A stretch of DNA of 64,000 nt. Origin: Ophiobolus disseminans. Taxonomy: Eukaryota > Ascomycota > Dothideomycetes > Pleosporales > Phaeosphaeriaceae. Positions 44,188-55,750 of the stretch are shown here, piece after piece. Made by a program: the position numbers and the translations under genes. The stretch is from the NCBI GenBank assembly GCA_010093685.1, contig MU006233.1, forward strand, positions 372,001 through 436,000, read 5' to 3'. How positions within the stretch are numbered: position 1 is the first letter of the stretch; each line of letters starts with the position of its first letter. Below the pieces are notes generated by a model. That model did no database searches, was not told where the DNA came from, and saw only the letters and a list, made by a program, of their open reading frames with translations.

Positions 44188-45859
44188 TTAACGATAACGC
44201 TGGCGGCGGCTGTCGTATGACACTTCGCGCTCGTAGAACTTATCGTCGTATTTAGAAGATCTTGCTGGCTCGCGTGTGGTCGTGCGCTCAAACTCGATGC
44301 GAAGCTTGTGTTTGCGGCGCAAGTCATCTGACAACTCTACCAATTGGAGAACGTCCTCCTACATCACATTAGCATACAATATGGATTTAGACGAGAGTCA
44401 TGACTTACATAGCGCAGATACTCCATAACGTAGAAAAAGTCGTCAGTCTCTTCGCACGAGTAGCCCATTTGATCAATGGCTTCTCGTATCACCAAATCCT
44501 TGGTGACCTCCGTCCACATGTCCTTGTTCTTCCTCGGCTTCACATTGAACTCGCCTGGAAAGGTCAGTGGTATATTCACTTTGAGATGGAGCAAAGGAGA
44601 CTCACCATTTTCGCGGTTGATATCGATTTCCAGATTAAGGTCCTCGTACTCTCGTCCACGCCCAGGCCCACGGCTGCGACTCCTGTGTTGTTGTTAGTTG
44701 TGGTACATTTGGGTCTAGAGCCAGGGTGCACTCACTCTCTTCGTCTGATGTCGATCTCGAGTGTCTCGTTGACGGCGCGAGGAGGAGACGGTGGCGCGGG
44801 TAGTGGGGGCGGGGTAGGAGAACGCGCTCTCTCGACTCCGTGATCGATGTGTCGGTGATGGGTGATGATCTCCTGGATGATCGGAGGCCTGATTTCTGGC
44901 TCTAGTGGCGGCGGCGGTGGCGGCGGGAGAGGCTCTGGTGAGGGCGATGGCGAGGGCATGCGCTCTTCCTTACGCCTAATAATGATCTCATCCTTGATTA
45001 TCTCGCGCGCTTGTGGTGAAGTGTCGCGACGACGGATGGTGAACTCCTCATGCTCTCGTGCAACGAGCTCTCCCCGCGACGACCGCGGAGGTGGTAGACT
45101 ACGCTCCCGGCCCCCTCTTATGGTCAGGGAGCTTCTTTCTCTGCTGGTGTCGCGTCCGTCACGACTGAACTCACGACGGTTTGCGCGAAGCTCAAAGTTG
45201 CCGTCTCGCTCCTGGAAGCGGATGGAGCCTCGTTCGGCAGAAACGTCCCGGCCATGGCGACTGACCTCGCTGCGTGAGGCGCGGATGTCGATGTCATCGT
45301 GGGCACCAGTGCGGCCGCCACGTCCTCGGAAGCGGACATCGTCCTGCTCAAAATCAACCTCACGAGGGGGTGGTGGACGAGCGCCATCACCACGACGGAA
45401 AATGATGTCTTCGCGCTCTACTGCGCGGATCTCAGGCTCTCTGACGGGCTCTCTGGGCCTGGACTGTTCGCGTCGGCTGATTTTGATGTCCGTCTCCTCT
45501 CTCTCAAAGTCACGGGTTCCGCGACGCACGGGGGCATCGTGGTCTCGGATGCTCGAGGGAGGCGGGGGTGGACGGCTGCTGCGCACGGAGCGGACATCGT
45601 CATCAAACCCGCCGCGATGGCTGCGAGGACCCGCCCGCGAGAAGGTGTCCTCCTCGCGACCGCGCACGACAAGGGGTCCGGCGGTAGGGCGGTTGTAGTC
45701 CTCGCGGAAGAAGTCGGGAGCACTGCGGCGGGGGTCTGAGCCACGACGCAGCTCTTGGTCGAGCTCGTCGTAGTTGTTATGGCTGCGATTACCGTTGCGA
45801 TAGAAGTCGCGCTCGCGCTCCTCATACAACTCGGCGGTTGGGTAGCGGCGCGACGACAT
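44188..45859 (-). CDS. DUF8035-domain Arg-rich protein (505 aa)
   Basis: Four exons, 45859-44736, 44682-44606, 44554-44409 and 44358-44188; introns of 53, 51 and 50 bp. The start is MSSRRYPTAELYEERERDF. The first 370 residues are low-complexity Arg/Glu/Asp/Pro sequence with repeated R(R/E)D patterns and a Pro-rich stretch (PSPSPSPEPLPPPPPPPLEP). Exons 3-4 give the ordered domain MWTEVTKDLVIREAIDQMGY, ETDDFFYVMEYLRY and EDVLQLVELSDDLRRKHK (about residues 405-460), which I recognise as DUF8035. A short His/Lys/Arg tail ends RRQRYR. It shares the domain with the gene at the window's left edge. Role unknown; a nuclear or RNA-linked role is only suggested by the basic/acidic mix. Confidence 0.82.
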
Positions 45860-46923
45860 GGTGCGGGCGGCAAGTGAGGGGCAGCTGGCAAAAAGGTGGG
45901 ATGATGATGATCTACCGCGGTGGGAGAGCGGCGGAAGATCTGGCTCACGCACGAGTAGGAAGGAGAGGGTAGAAGAAGAGGATGATCAGGGTAGGAGTAA
46001 AGACGCAGCGCCGTGGCCTGACGTTATCAAGAGCGCAGGCCTTGTTGACTCCCCGGCTCGTGGTGGGGTTGCAATCTTGGTTGGTGGTTGGGTCGCTAGA
46101 TGACATCACTCGCACGCTTAGCCTCTGTCGTCGAACATGGCATGGTCACTCGAGCCCAATGCACCCAATCGCTGCCCACTGCCCTGCACCTCTATCCCCA
46201 GCACGCAGAAGAAATGCGCCCGGCTTCAAGGCCGGGTACCGGTGAGTACGAGCAGACTTTGCTGCTTGTGAGGCTCTCTCGCCATATGTGTCCCTATGTC
46301 ACGCCTGTCAAACCCGTCGCTTCCGCCCATGGGCATGTCCGATTATACACCAGACAGCTACACCACGCTTTTGCGCCAGAAGGAATAAGCCATAAGCCAA
46401 GTTTGCACGCTCGACCTTGACATGAACTGCCGTCCGCAGGCAGGTACAGATCCAGCACCGCAGCTACCTGACCTTAGCCCTGCAGTGAGGGTCCCCCGGA
46501 AAAGCTAGTGTATTTTGAAAAGACCTGATTGATGCGGACCGATTCACCTAACGTAGCTCTCCCGCCGCTGAGTGGCAGTCGATCTTCCTGCCCAACAGCG
46601 TGCTCGCGGCATCTCGAGGCGACCCGTTGGACGTCCAACTTATGGTCCTAGAACCTCAAACTCAAAAATGACCTCGGTTGTTTTATCTCCAAGGTTCCCA
46701 CAAGGCGTCTTGCAAGGTGCAGGTGTGCTGTTGTCTCAGCCTTACTGCAAGATGACGTCTATGTGGGCTAACCTCACCACTCGGTCAAGTCTGGCCATGT
46801 GACCTGGCCATGAACGCTTCAAAGTTGGAAGCAGGCTCTGGACGGCGTCGCAGTACTATCATCCATGGAATGAATGAACAATATGGCAACAGGGAGTGTT
46901 TCAAATACTTATTCAGTGCGAGC
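45860..46923. other. intergenic, 1.06 kb
   Basis: Promoter of the DUF8035 gene and 3' flank of HET gene 2. Nothing recognised. Confidence 0.4.
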
Positions 46924-48544
46924 TCATAACCCCCGAGTACGTTCCATCACCAACCTCTCATAGCCATTGATTGTGAGTCGGTAGCCATCTTTGGGATGCC
47001 ATGTTCTGGCCTCGTTGAAACTGTATCGACTGGAAAAAGTATGCAATAACCGTTTCTTGTGCTCGGCGTGTTGATGACCTTGTCGCTCTGGGTGCGTCCG
47101 TAGATACAACTGTCGCACATCAGATGAAAAGACTTCGTCTTGTCGTATTGCAATAATCTTTGCATTCTCATGGCGGGCATACGTGTGCGTTCCCTCATCG
47201 TTTCCGAGACGTCGAACTATAATCGCAGGTTGATTGTTTGAGTAATGTCCACTATGGCGGCAGTACAGTACCACAAGAAAGGTTGACGATGCGTCGATCA
47301 TTGTTTCTGACAAGCGTTCCAGATACAGAACAGGCAGGTCGATTCTAACACCCTTATTGGTCGCGGTTGGTGGTTCGCCTAGTGGAATGAGAGGTACTAT
47401 ATCGCCCGCCTGAGCAAATTCGCGAGGATGTTCCGCAAAGATCGACGTGCCTGCAAAAGTCGATGTTTCTGTCGCAAAAATAGGCGAAGGTTGCCTGGTC
47501 ATGTTTTTCCTATCGGGCGACGGATCCCATGCGAATAAACTCTGATCTTCATGCTCTCTGAGGACCTCTTCTTGGAGTCGGACGAAGGCTTTTTTGCCCT
47601 CTCCATACAAGAGTGGCATGTTGACACCAAAGAGACCCCTGTTTAGTCTTAGTAAGCTCTACGCCATGCAGAGTAACTAACATACATCAAACTGTACGCA
47701 ATGTCTTCTATCCTGGTAGTCGTTCGGCTTGCTGCCCAACTCATCCGTCTCGCAACACTCTGACGCTCCAACTGACTATCCGGGTCGGCCAGAACATTCC
47801 AATAAATTCCAGTGATGCTTGATAGTGGATCAGCCATACTGGCCTTGGAGCCAATGAAGACCCGACCTGCCGCGTAGAAGCGCACGTCATGAGGCGCAAT
47901 CTGCTCCTGAAGCGTCCACCCTCGAGTGAACCACCTCGCTTTCTCAAAACGTTCATAGCTCCACCCCGTCCTCTGGGTTAAGTCCGATTCGGCGTCGGAT
48001 GATAGCGAGAGATCCGGTGAAACATCTTCCAAAAAGCGTAACAAACTCGAGCTTCTTGATACCATCTGAACATGCTATTGATGGCCTCGCTCAGCTCAGC
48101 AGACGATGACTTATCGATACAGCCTGGTAATCTGTTAGCATGTTGATAGCGTCCGTAGCCAGGACGCTTACAGGTGTCCACCCAAGCATACGCATACCCA
48201 TCATCTAGCGCCTGTTTGCATGTTTTAGCTATCTTCGTATAGCCTAGCATGCCTTTGATCCGAATACGCATCGAATCATCTCCCGTGTGTGCGTCGTCCA
48301 ACTGCTGGAGGCTGACTTCTTCGCTGCCCCATGTATGCGAGAGGATGGCGAAGGGCGGTATCTTCGTGTCATCGTCGAAGCGTTCCAACTGCAAAGCGCA
48401 GCGTTGATGAGTCGCATGTCGTGACTCGAGAAATGCAGTCAGATGGTGACGGTAGAGTCGTTGCGTGTCCGGGTGACGAATGCCATCGGAAGGCTGAAAC
48501 CCACGTGGCCGCATTTCCCACGGTATCGCGTGGTAGGATCTCAT
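46924..48544 (-). pseudogene. HET-domain gene 2, frame-disrupted
   Basis: Minus strand. Exon 1 (to 48172) reads TKIPPFAILSHTWGSEEVSL; a 48-bp intron (48171-48124) joins it to CCIDKSSSAELSEAINSMFR. The frame then fails at a run of five T (plus-strand A at 48031-48035). Upstream sequence reads YQEARVCYAF, downstream LEDVSPDLSL, and one more T would join them. The rest is intact: WFTRGWTLQEQIAPHDVRFY, an intron 47685-47639, then GLFGVNMPLLYGEGKKAF and a variable C-terminus to 46924. The usual MRLIN start is present near 48420 but in a different frame from QLERFDDD, so the N-terminus also looks broken; the in-frame start at 48544 is not HET-like. Most likely a decayed HET allele, or a sequencing error in homopolymers. 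Confidence 0.7.
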
Positions 48545-49127
48545 GGTGTTGCGCTAAATGAACCACAAGCTCCGATTCACTTGTTCCATCAATGTAGACT
48601 TGAGAATAATCATTAATAGTAAGTATGAGCCTGTAATTTCCACAGCATCATGACGTGCCCAACATGGAGGTGATAGCGTGAGCTGGAGGTACTCACAACC
48701 CCAAATACACGTGAATGAAGACTTGAAGTTCAGTGAGGATACACAAAACTCATGATTAAAGCATGTCGTCAATGGAGGCGGTTTGATGTGCAGCTATCGC
48801 AGCAAATGCTTCGACCGTTGCGCCTGCCAACCTGGATAATGAAGTCGCGAACATCACACGTGCGCCATGTGACAGGCGCAACATGTCAAGTCATTCTCCT
48901 ATTCAAGAGTCAAGGTGAGACGTAAATTAGCCAAGTATAGACCAAGTCCATGAAGTGTTTCAATATTTATGGCATTGAGGTCTGTGCTTCTACCAACGTG
49001 AAGATGACGCGGCGACCGGAGACATGTCCGGACGCTGCCGCCACCTCTTTGTCTCACAACAGCTCTTCCTTTCTACAACACCTCTTGACCTTTGATATAC
49101 CCTTTTGTTCTCTTCAACGTACACAAC
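48545..49127. other. intergenic
   Basis: Divergent promoter region between HET gene 2 and the next gene. Nothing recognised. Confidence 0.4.
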
Positions 49128-50311
49128 ATGTCTCTCAGCAAGCTGGGTGTTTTCGCAAGCCTGGCGCTGGCCGCCAGCGCCGTCCTCATACCTCCTACCA
49201 TCACCACGGATGACCTCGGAGACGATGTTGCTATGGAAGGGTTGGTAATCGACCCGTCCAAGCGCTCAGTCGCTCTGGAGTGTCCCGGATGCGCTTTTGC
49301 GCACAAGGAAGAGACACACATCTCTTGGAAGCAGGATGCAGGAAATACTCTGGTATGCAGTCTCCCGGCCTCCAGTATGCGATGCGCATAAGCATGACGC
49401 GTGCAACTGTCTGTCCATAGGCTAACATCGCGTAGCTCCTCAACTTCGAGACTGGCCCTCACGAAGACATCCTCGGACTGAACGGCTTCCAGCTATACCC
49501 ACCAAACTTCAGCGAAGCCGTAACCTCCTTCTACGTCACCCAGGTCGACCCTGAGTCTAACGAGCCACTCCGCCTTCACGTCACGGGCTATGAGTTCAGC
49601 TTCAACGGCGCAGAGACCGTCTCACAAGATGGGATGGAACTACTACCCATGAACCTGCACATCTTCTCCCTCGAAGGAGTCGCTGTAGAGCCCCCAATTC
49701 TTACCATCAACGTTCTCAAGGAAGCGACTGGTCGTCTGATGATCGCGTCATTCGACACCGCACAAACCTCTGAGACTGATGTCAGCGCACAAGACAACTG
49801 CAACGAATGGCCATTGCTATGCAAGTGGAAGACCATCGTGGCCGAGCGCATCGAGAAGATGAAGAAGATGGGCAAGCCATGCCACAAGCGACCCAACGGC
49901 CACCACAACCCGATGGAGCAGGACGGCATGGCTGGCAAGCCTCCCCACCGGTTCCGCCCCGGCCGTCCCCATCACCGCCCGCACCACGGACCCCACCACA
50001 TGGGCCACGGCCACCACCGCATGCACCGCTTCGCCACCCGCGCTCTCTTCACGATCCTCATCCCCATCATCATTGGTATCTTCGCTGGAACCGTCACTTA
50101 TCTTATTGGTATGGTTTTGGGCACGCTTATCGCTATCGTCATTGCGAAGATCCGCGGTCAAAGCTACCAAAGGATCGCCCTGGATGAGGAGGACATTGAG
50201 GTGCAGCCCGAGGTGAATAGCGAGAAGCAGGGGTATGCGGAACTGCCGGCCTATGATGCCCCACCCGTTTACGAGGACGCCCCTGCGGCAGAGGTTGGTG
50301 AGTCAAAGTAA
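49128..50311 (+). CDS. secretory/membrane conserved fungal protein, DUF7728-like (366 aa)
   Basis: Two exons, 49128-49352 and 49436-50311, with an 83-bp intron (GTATGC; GCTAAC branch). The signal peptide is MSLSKLGVFASLALAASA. The luminal part has LECPGCAFAHKEE (a CxxC motif), LLNFETGPHEDILGLNGFQL and a beta-rich domain (YVTQVDPESNEPLRLHVTGY). A His/Pro/Arg-rich spacer (HHRPHHGPHHMGHGHHRMHR) leads into one membrane helix (ALFTILIPIIIGIFAGTVTY plus following residues) and an acidic cytoplasmic tail ending AEVGESK. I associate the ordered part with the fungal DUF7728 group; the role is unknown. The His-rich segment might bind metal, which is inference. Confidence 0.75.
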
Positions 50312-51594
50312 ACTGGAAGATCTTTGTGACTGCGCCGTTTGGTTAAGGGGAGCCTAGAATGGATACTCGGCCTTTGTACCATCGTTTACACGCGTTAGTG
50401 TAGTTCTGTATTCAATGTGAAATGATCTTAATGTATTGCAGCCAGCGTAAATGTCCCCCATCTTGATTTCCACACACATGTTCTTGTGCATAAGTAAAGT
50501 GTAATGGTCCCGTCTGCGCTGTATCAAAGAACCTTGAAATTTTGCGCACACCTTTAGACCGAGCTTTATCCTTGTGTCCTGGATGTGATGCTCGTGACAA
50601 GTTAGGCCTGTTACACCGGATGTGTAGCTATAGTAGATCAACAGCATAGAATGAGTCATACATCATCCGCGAGAAAAGTTACTGCGTTCCAGATTTGGGT
50701 TCGCCACGTATCTGTTGGAACAACGCCGCTTACTGAGATGGTGCGGTGTGCTTCAAGGGTAACGACGACGCGAGTACATTCAGGCTATACTGCCATTGAA
50801 ATTTTGTAACTCACGCTCGCTGTGATGCTCTTTTAATCATACTGTACTTTTGACATGTTGCTCCGAGAGAAGTGGTTGTGGTTGTGTAGACCATGCCCTT
50901 CATCTGACCGAACTGCACTAGTAGCAGCAACACTTCCCGACGAGATTTCTTCAGTCTGTCCTGAAGATACACGGACTACTATTAGAGTTTTGCATGCAGT
51001 GCTAAATCTTTGCGAGTATATTCAGGACCTATTATCGCGTTTGGAAGGGTGCAAAGGATGCTGCGAACTGCGCACAAGTGCAACTCGATGTGCCGCGCCC
51101 ATCTCTTCACTATAGGGGCTTGAAGGAATTGAATATTCATTAGAAGTAGATTGCACTCCTGATAATAAGAGTTCGCAGGTTTTTGCTGGTGTTTGGGCCT
51201 GGCTTTTGATCGCGGTCGTGAAGTTGCGCGGTTTGAAGTTGGAGGTCCAACGAACGCACGGACTATAACGCACATGAGACGGCCAGCAGCGCCCGCCCCA
51301 GCAAAGAACATCAATGTCCAACCTGCTCCTTTGGAGCTTTTTTCTGATGTTCGCCAGAATCAAAACCGCTGCCGCCTGCATCGCACCTTCCTTACCCCTC
51401 GCTTAGCGCCACAGTGTGATCTCGCAGCCACCGCGCGCTCCCGCCGCCTATTTATTGCTTAAGCCCGCCCACTTTTCGTTTTCTTTTCTCTTCTTTTCTC
51501 CCCAGCTATTCCATCAACTCCACCAACGACTATCCGCGCATACCCATTTACAACAAACACCCATCAAAACCCATCCCACTAACACTTTAGCAAC
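50312..51594. other. intergenic, promoter of histone H4
   Basis: 1.28 kb. No histone H3 gene lies here in divergent orientation, though H3-H4 pairs are common in ascomycetes. Strong CT-rich leader at 51470-51560. No other gene. Confidence 0.5.
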
Positions 51595-52183
51595 ATGACT
51601 GGACGTAAGTACACCTCCATCTCTTCGTCATCGTCGCGCGTCGCGTCGCGGTTGTTGTTGCAGCTACCGCCTTGCATGTTGCGCATGTTCGCGCTTGGTG
51701 TTGTCGCTTTACGCGTCGCCCCACTACCGCGCATCGCGACATGGCGCTCGACTGCACGACACCACGATGCCGTCGCTGCACCTCGTCGTCAGCCCTATTT
51801 GATACACCATGCTAACGACTCTCTACAGGCGGCAAAGGCGGAAAGGGTCTCGGCAAGGGCGGCGCCAAGCGTCACCGCAAGATTCTCCGTGACAATATCC
51901 AAGGTATCACCAAGCCCGCCATCCGTCGTCTCGCTCGTCGTGGCGGTGTCAAGCGTATCTCAGCCAGTAAGTCAAGCTAACCTCACCGTTGCATAAACAC
52001 GCCACTAACATCGCCGCAGTGATCTACGAAGAGACCCGTGGTGTCCTCAAGACCTTCCTCGAGAGCGTCATCCGCGATGCCGTCACCTACACCGAGCACG
52101 CCAAGCGCAAGACCGTCACCTCGCTCGACGTTGTCTACGCCCTCAAGAGGCAGGGACGTACCCTCTACGGTTTCGGTGGTTAA
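51595..52183 (+). CDS. H4: histone H4
   Basis: Three exons, 51595-51604, 51829-51966 and 52020-52183, encode 103 aa. Exon 1 contributes only MTGR minus two bases; intron 1 is 224 bp and intron 2 is 53 bp. The protein matches H4 throughout: GKGGKGLGKGGAKRHRKILR, IQGITKPAIRRLARRGGVKR, IYEETRGVLKTFLESVIRDA and KRQGRTLYGFGG. The Thr at position 2 instead of Ser is common in fungi. It forms the nucleosome core with H3; the N-terminal lysines are acetylation sites. No neighbouring H3. Confidence 0.97.
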
Positions 52184-53236
52184 ATACCTTGCGCTACTCT
52201 CGTCACCATGCATCCCTCCTGTGCACCGACTTCTACTCGACTCTCGGTCTACGTTTGCTAGGATGCTCGCGACACTTTGTTCATGGACATGATTTGGGCT
52301 CGGATACTGGTCTTCACGGCGTTATATTGATGGGTGGTCTAGGATGATATTATGATGTGAGACATGCGTCTTTCATCTGACCGATATTAGTCAATGCATA
52401 CACGTTCTATGCTGATCGCGCCTCTATGTTGTGCCTCGTGCTTCTTCTGTTTATGCTATGTTGTTGCCCTCCCATCCTTCTTGTCAGTCCACGTCTTACC
52501 CCCAAACAACCCTCCCCTACGATTCGGTATTCGAAAACCCACCCCGCCTGAGTTTATCAACAACCACTTCTCCCTCCCATTGCCCTATCTCCTCAATATT
52601 CACACGCCCTCTTGCCCTGGGTTGACTAATAAATTGTTCTGAGGTTTAGATGTTAGGGAATGTCGCGTGGCTTTAAGATTGACGCTTATCAGACCCTGAT
52701 CTTTGGTTTGGGAGCCCGGTCTGGGAAGAACGCATCGCCATGCTCCTGCCTTCCATCCAACACCAACGTCCACGACTCGCAACCACATCTTCCCTGGCAG
52801 AGTCACTTTCGGCCAACACTTCAAATGAAATCTTGCAACCCGACAGCAGCAGTTGCTTTATACTCCACTTCTACCCCACTTATCCTGCAACTGCCTATCT
52901 CGACCAATGGCATCCCCAGTCGACAACCCAATAAGGACGCACGCAGCGCGACGAGATAAGATGCCCTTGCATTTTTTCCATACGGTAAGCTTTGCCTTAG
53001 CCGTTGCTGATGCTTGTATCGCTATCGCGTCATGACGCTGGGTCAGACTTGTGACGATGCGATTTCACGTCAACGGCCGGCTACAAGCGATAGATCGCCA
53101 GCTACTAAGAGATGGGAATGCTTGAGTATTTATATCACTGGGTACATATCTCTGGTCACGTATTAAACTCGCTACTTTTTGATACCCTAGTCTCTACATC
53201 TGCCATTTCCTTCCACAATTCTTCTTGTCCGACACC
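52184..53236. other. intergenic
   Basis: H4 3' flank and permease promoter. A TATA-like TATTTATAT lies at 53127-53135, about 100 bp before the permease ATG. No gene. Confidence 0.4.
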
Positions 53237-54923
53237 ATGGCGGCCACTCCGATATCAGACCAGGAGAAGAAGGTCATCGATGACTCCAATAGTGACGATG
53301 CGGTTCTTGCACAGATGGGCTACACTCAGGGTAACCGCTTCTCACCCAATCAATGATCTTGCTGACGTTGTCCAGAGCTCAAGCGCAGCTTCGGATTACT
53401 GGGAATGGTCGGGTTCTCATTCAGTATCGTGACCTCTTGGACAGCTCTTTCTGGCGTGCTCATCATTGGCGTTGAGTCTGGCGGGCCACCTATCATGGTA
53501 TGGGGCTGGCTCGCTGTTTGTATACTGTCGTTGGCGGTTGCGTACAGTATGGCAGAGATGTGCAGCGCGTATGTACATGTACTTCTTGACCAAGGAACTG
53601 AGTCGGCTGACTATGTTAGGTATCCTACTGCGGGAGGCCAATACAGCTGGGTCGCGATTCTAGCTCCCACCAAGATCGCGCGCGGTCTGAGCTATATCTG
53701 TGGCTGGTTCATGCTGATCGGTATCATCTGCATGGGCTCAGTGAACAATTCTGTGGCCACCAACTTCATCCTCGGAACAGCTCAGCTTAACCATGGCTTC
53801 ACGATAGAACGGTGGCATACCGTCCTTATCACTTACCTCATCGCCTTACTCGCCGCCGTCTCAAACATCTTTATGCCGCACATCCTCAACAAGCTCTCAA
53901 AGTTCATATTCTGCTGGAATATGCTTTCCTTTGTTGTATGTCTCATCACTATCCTGACTACGAATGACCATAAACAGTCGGCCAAGTACGTGTTCAGCGA
54001 CTTCCAAAATTCCACCGGATGGAGTGGGCCGTACACTGCATGCCTGGGGATCTTACAAGGTGCCTTCGGCATGTGCTGCTACGATGCGCCGGCGCATATG
54101 ACGGAAGAGATCAAGAATGCCAGGAAAGAGGCGCCACGGGCCATCATCTTGTCGGTTTACATTGGCTTCTTCACCGGCTTTATCTGGTTGATTGCACTGT
54201 GCTTCTGCATCGGTGATGTTGAGACCACGGGCGGTACTGCGACGGGCGTTCCAGTCATAGAAATCATGTTCAATTCAACAAATAGCATCGCCGGAGCATC
54301 TACTCTCGCCTCGATGATTGCGGTAATCGCAATTGTCGCGTCCAACTCGCTCATGGCTGAAGGATCTCGCGCCGTATTCGCTTTTGCCCGCGACAACGGA
54401 CTGCCTTTTTCTGAGCTACTCAGCACCGTCTCCGCACGACATGTGCCTGTCTATGCTCTCATCGTAACGACGGTTATGCAGATGGCGTTCAACTCAATCT
54501 ATTTTGGGACGTCAACTGGCTTCAACACTATCATTGCCATTGCAACGCAAGGCTTTTGTAAGTCCGCCACCCACTTTCATCCTCAGGGCTCTAACCCGTT
54601 TAGATCTCTCATACCTCATGCCGCTCGGCTCACGCATCCTCGCACATATCACCGGTAAAAAGACGCATCTCGACGGCCCCTACTCGCTCGGCCGCTGGAG
54701 CATCATCATGAACGTCATCGGGTTCCTCTATCTTGCTTTTGTGTGTATCATCTCGAACCTGCCCACGCTCAAGCCGGTGACGAGCGAGAACATGAACTAC
54801 ACTAGCGCTGCTACTGGGCTGGTGATGCTTGTAAGCTTGGTGTTCTGGATTACTACTGGGAGGAAGAAGTTCACGGGCCCGGAGGATGGGAACTCGCTGC
54901 AGGTAGGAAGGCGGGTAGCATGA
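53237..54923 (+). CDS. choline/GABA-type amino acid permease (APC family, 514 aa)
   Basis: Four exons, 53237-53330, 53376-53568, 53620-54557 and 54604-54923; introns of 45, 51 and 46 bp. The start is MAATPISDQEKKVIDDS in the context ACCATGG. Helix 1 follows LKRSFGLLGMVGFSFSIVTS, then GGPPIMVWGWLAVCILSLAV and AYPTAGGQYSWVAILAP, all typical of the fungal Hnm1/GABA permease group. About twelve hydrophobic segments are visible. Between them is the conserved HMTEEIKNARKEAPRAIILS loop and ASNSLMAEGSRAVFAFARDN. Plasma-membrane uptake of choline, GABA or polyamines coupled to protons is the expected role; the exact substrate cannot be fixed. Confidence 0.88.
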
Positions 54924-55463
54924 GGCCTGTGTATGTACGCGAGATCATGAAGTGCAGATGGGGGAGGTGTTGTGTCAGCTTGGAGAAACCTATCAGCTTG
55001 ATGTGGTATTAAGTCGCTCTATGTATCTTCGTGTACACCTTCAGCCTTTCCTTTCACGTGGTCTTCCTGGATGTATACGCAGAGTTAGAATTGTCGTTCT
55101 GCGACGTAATAAATTGGGCAGAGGTATCACAGTATCTCATCTTGCTGACCAGAGACTCTACATGAGTCTGCGTACAGCGTCAGCACACATCAAGCGATGG
55201 TGTTTTGTCTGGCCCCTTTCACCTAGCAGCGCCTTCGCCTGACAGTTCGATCAACGACGCAGCTATTGTGCGACAAAGCCCACACACAATAACCTTGGAA
55301 GTGAAAAGCTATTTTTCTGAACACAATAGCAGCCAGCCCTTCATTCGGGGATACTTCAACTCCCCTCCACATCCCCAGCTCTTTTCTCTTCAAATCTTTT
55401 TCCTGCCATCTCACACCAATAAGCACGATCCATCTTCAACCGCCACAACCTGTTGCTACCAAC
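54924..55463. other. intergenic
   Basis: 540 bp. Pyrimidine-rich just before 55464. No gene. Confidence 0.4.
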
Positions 55464-55750
55464 ATGACTGCACCAACCCCCTTCAAGTTCGACTTTGGCG
55501 CTGGCGCCAACTTCAACTTTGAAGACAAGCCGGCCGCACCGGCATACCCAGACGGCAGCCAGCAGAGCATCGAGGACCTGGAGGCTATCCTCTAAACAAG
55601 CTAGACGCGGCGCTAGAGCGCGAGAAGGCCGCGCTAGAGCTGATCCGGTGTCTTGGCGATGAGCGCGACACCGCCAAAGAAGCCGAACTCACTGCTCGCA
55701 ACGCTCTTTAACAAGCCTCCGCCCAATGGGCCTCACCTGCACCACCTACC
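55464..55750 (+). pseudogene. broken N-terminal coding remnant upstream of the coiled-coil gene
   Basis: An ATG at 55464 opens a 43-codon frame (MTAPTPFKFDFGAGANFNFE and on) that ends at TAA 55593-55595. The next bases in another frame read LNKLDAALEREKAALELIRC to 55708, then a TAA at 55709-55711. Thirteen codons later, in the same frame, comes the ATG at 55751. The pieces look like one coiled-coil protein head, with one frameshift and one stop. No GT-AG intron explains it. It may function as an upstream ORF now. Confidence 0.5.

Noticed and set aside
44862..45739. Long plus-strand frames opposite the DUF8035 gene
   Set aside because: Antisense shadows of Arg/Glu/Asp-rich coding sequence.
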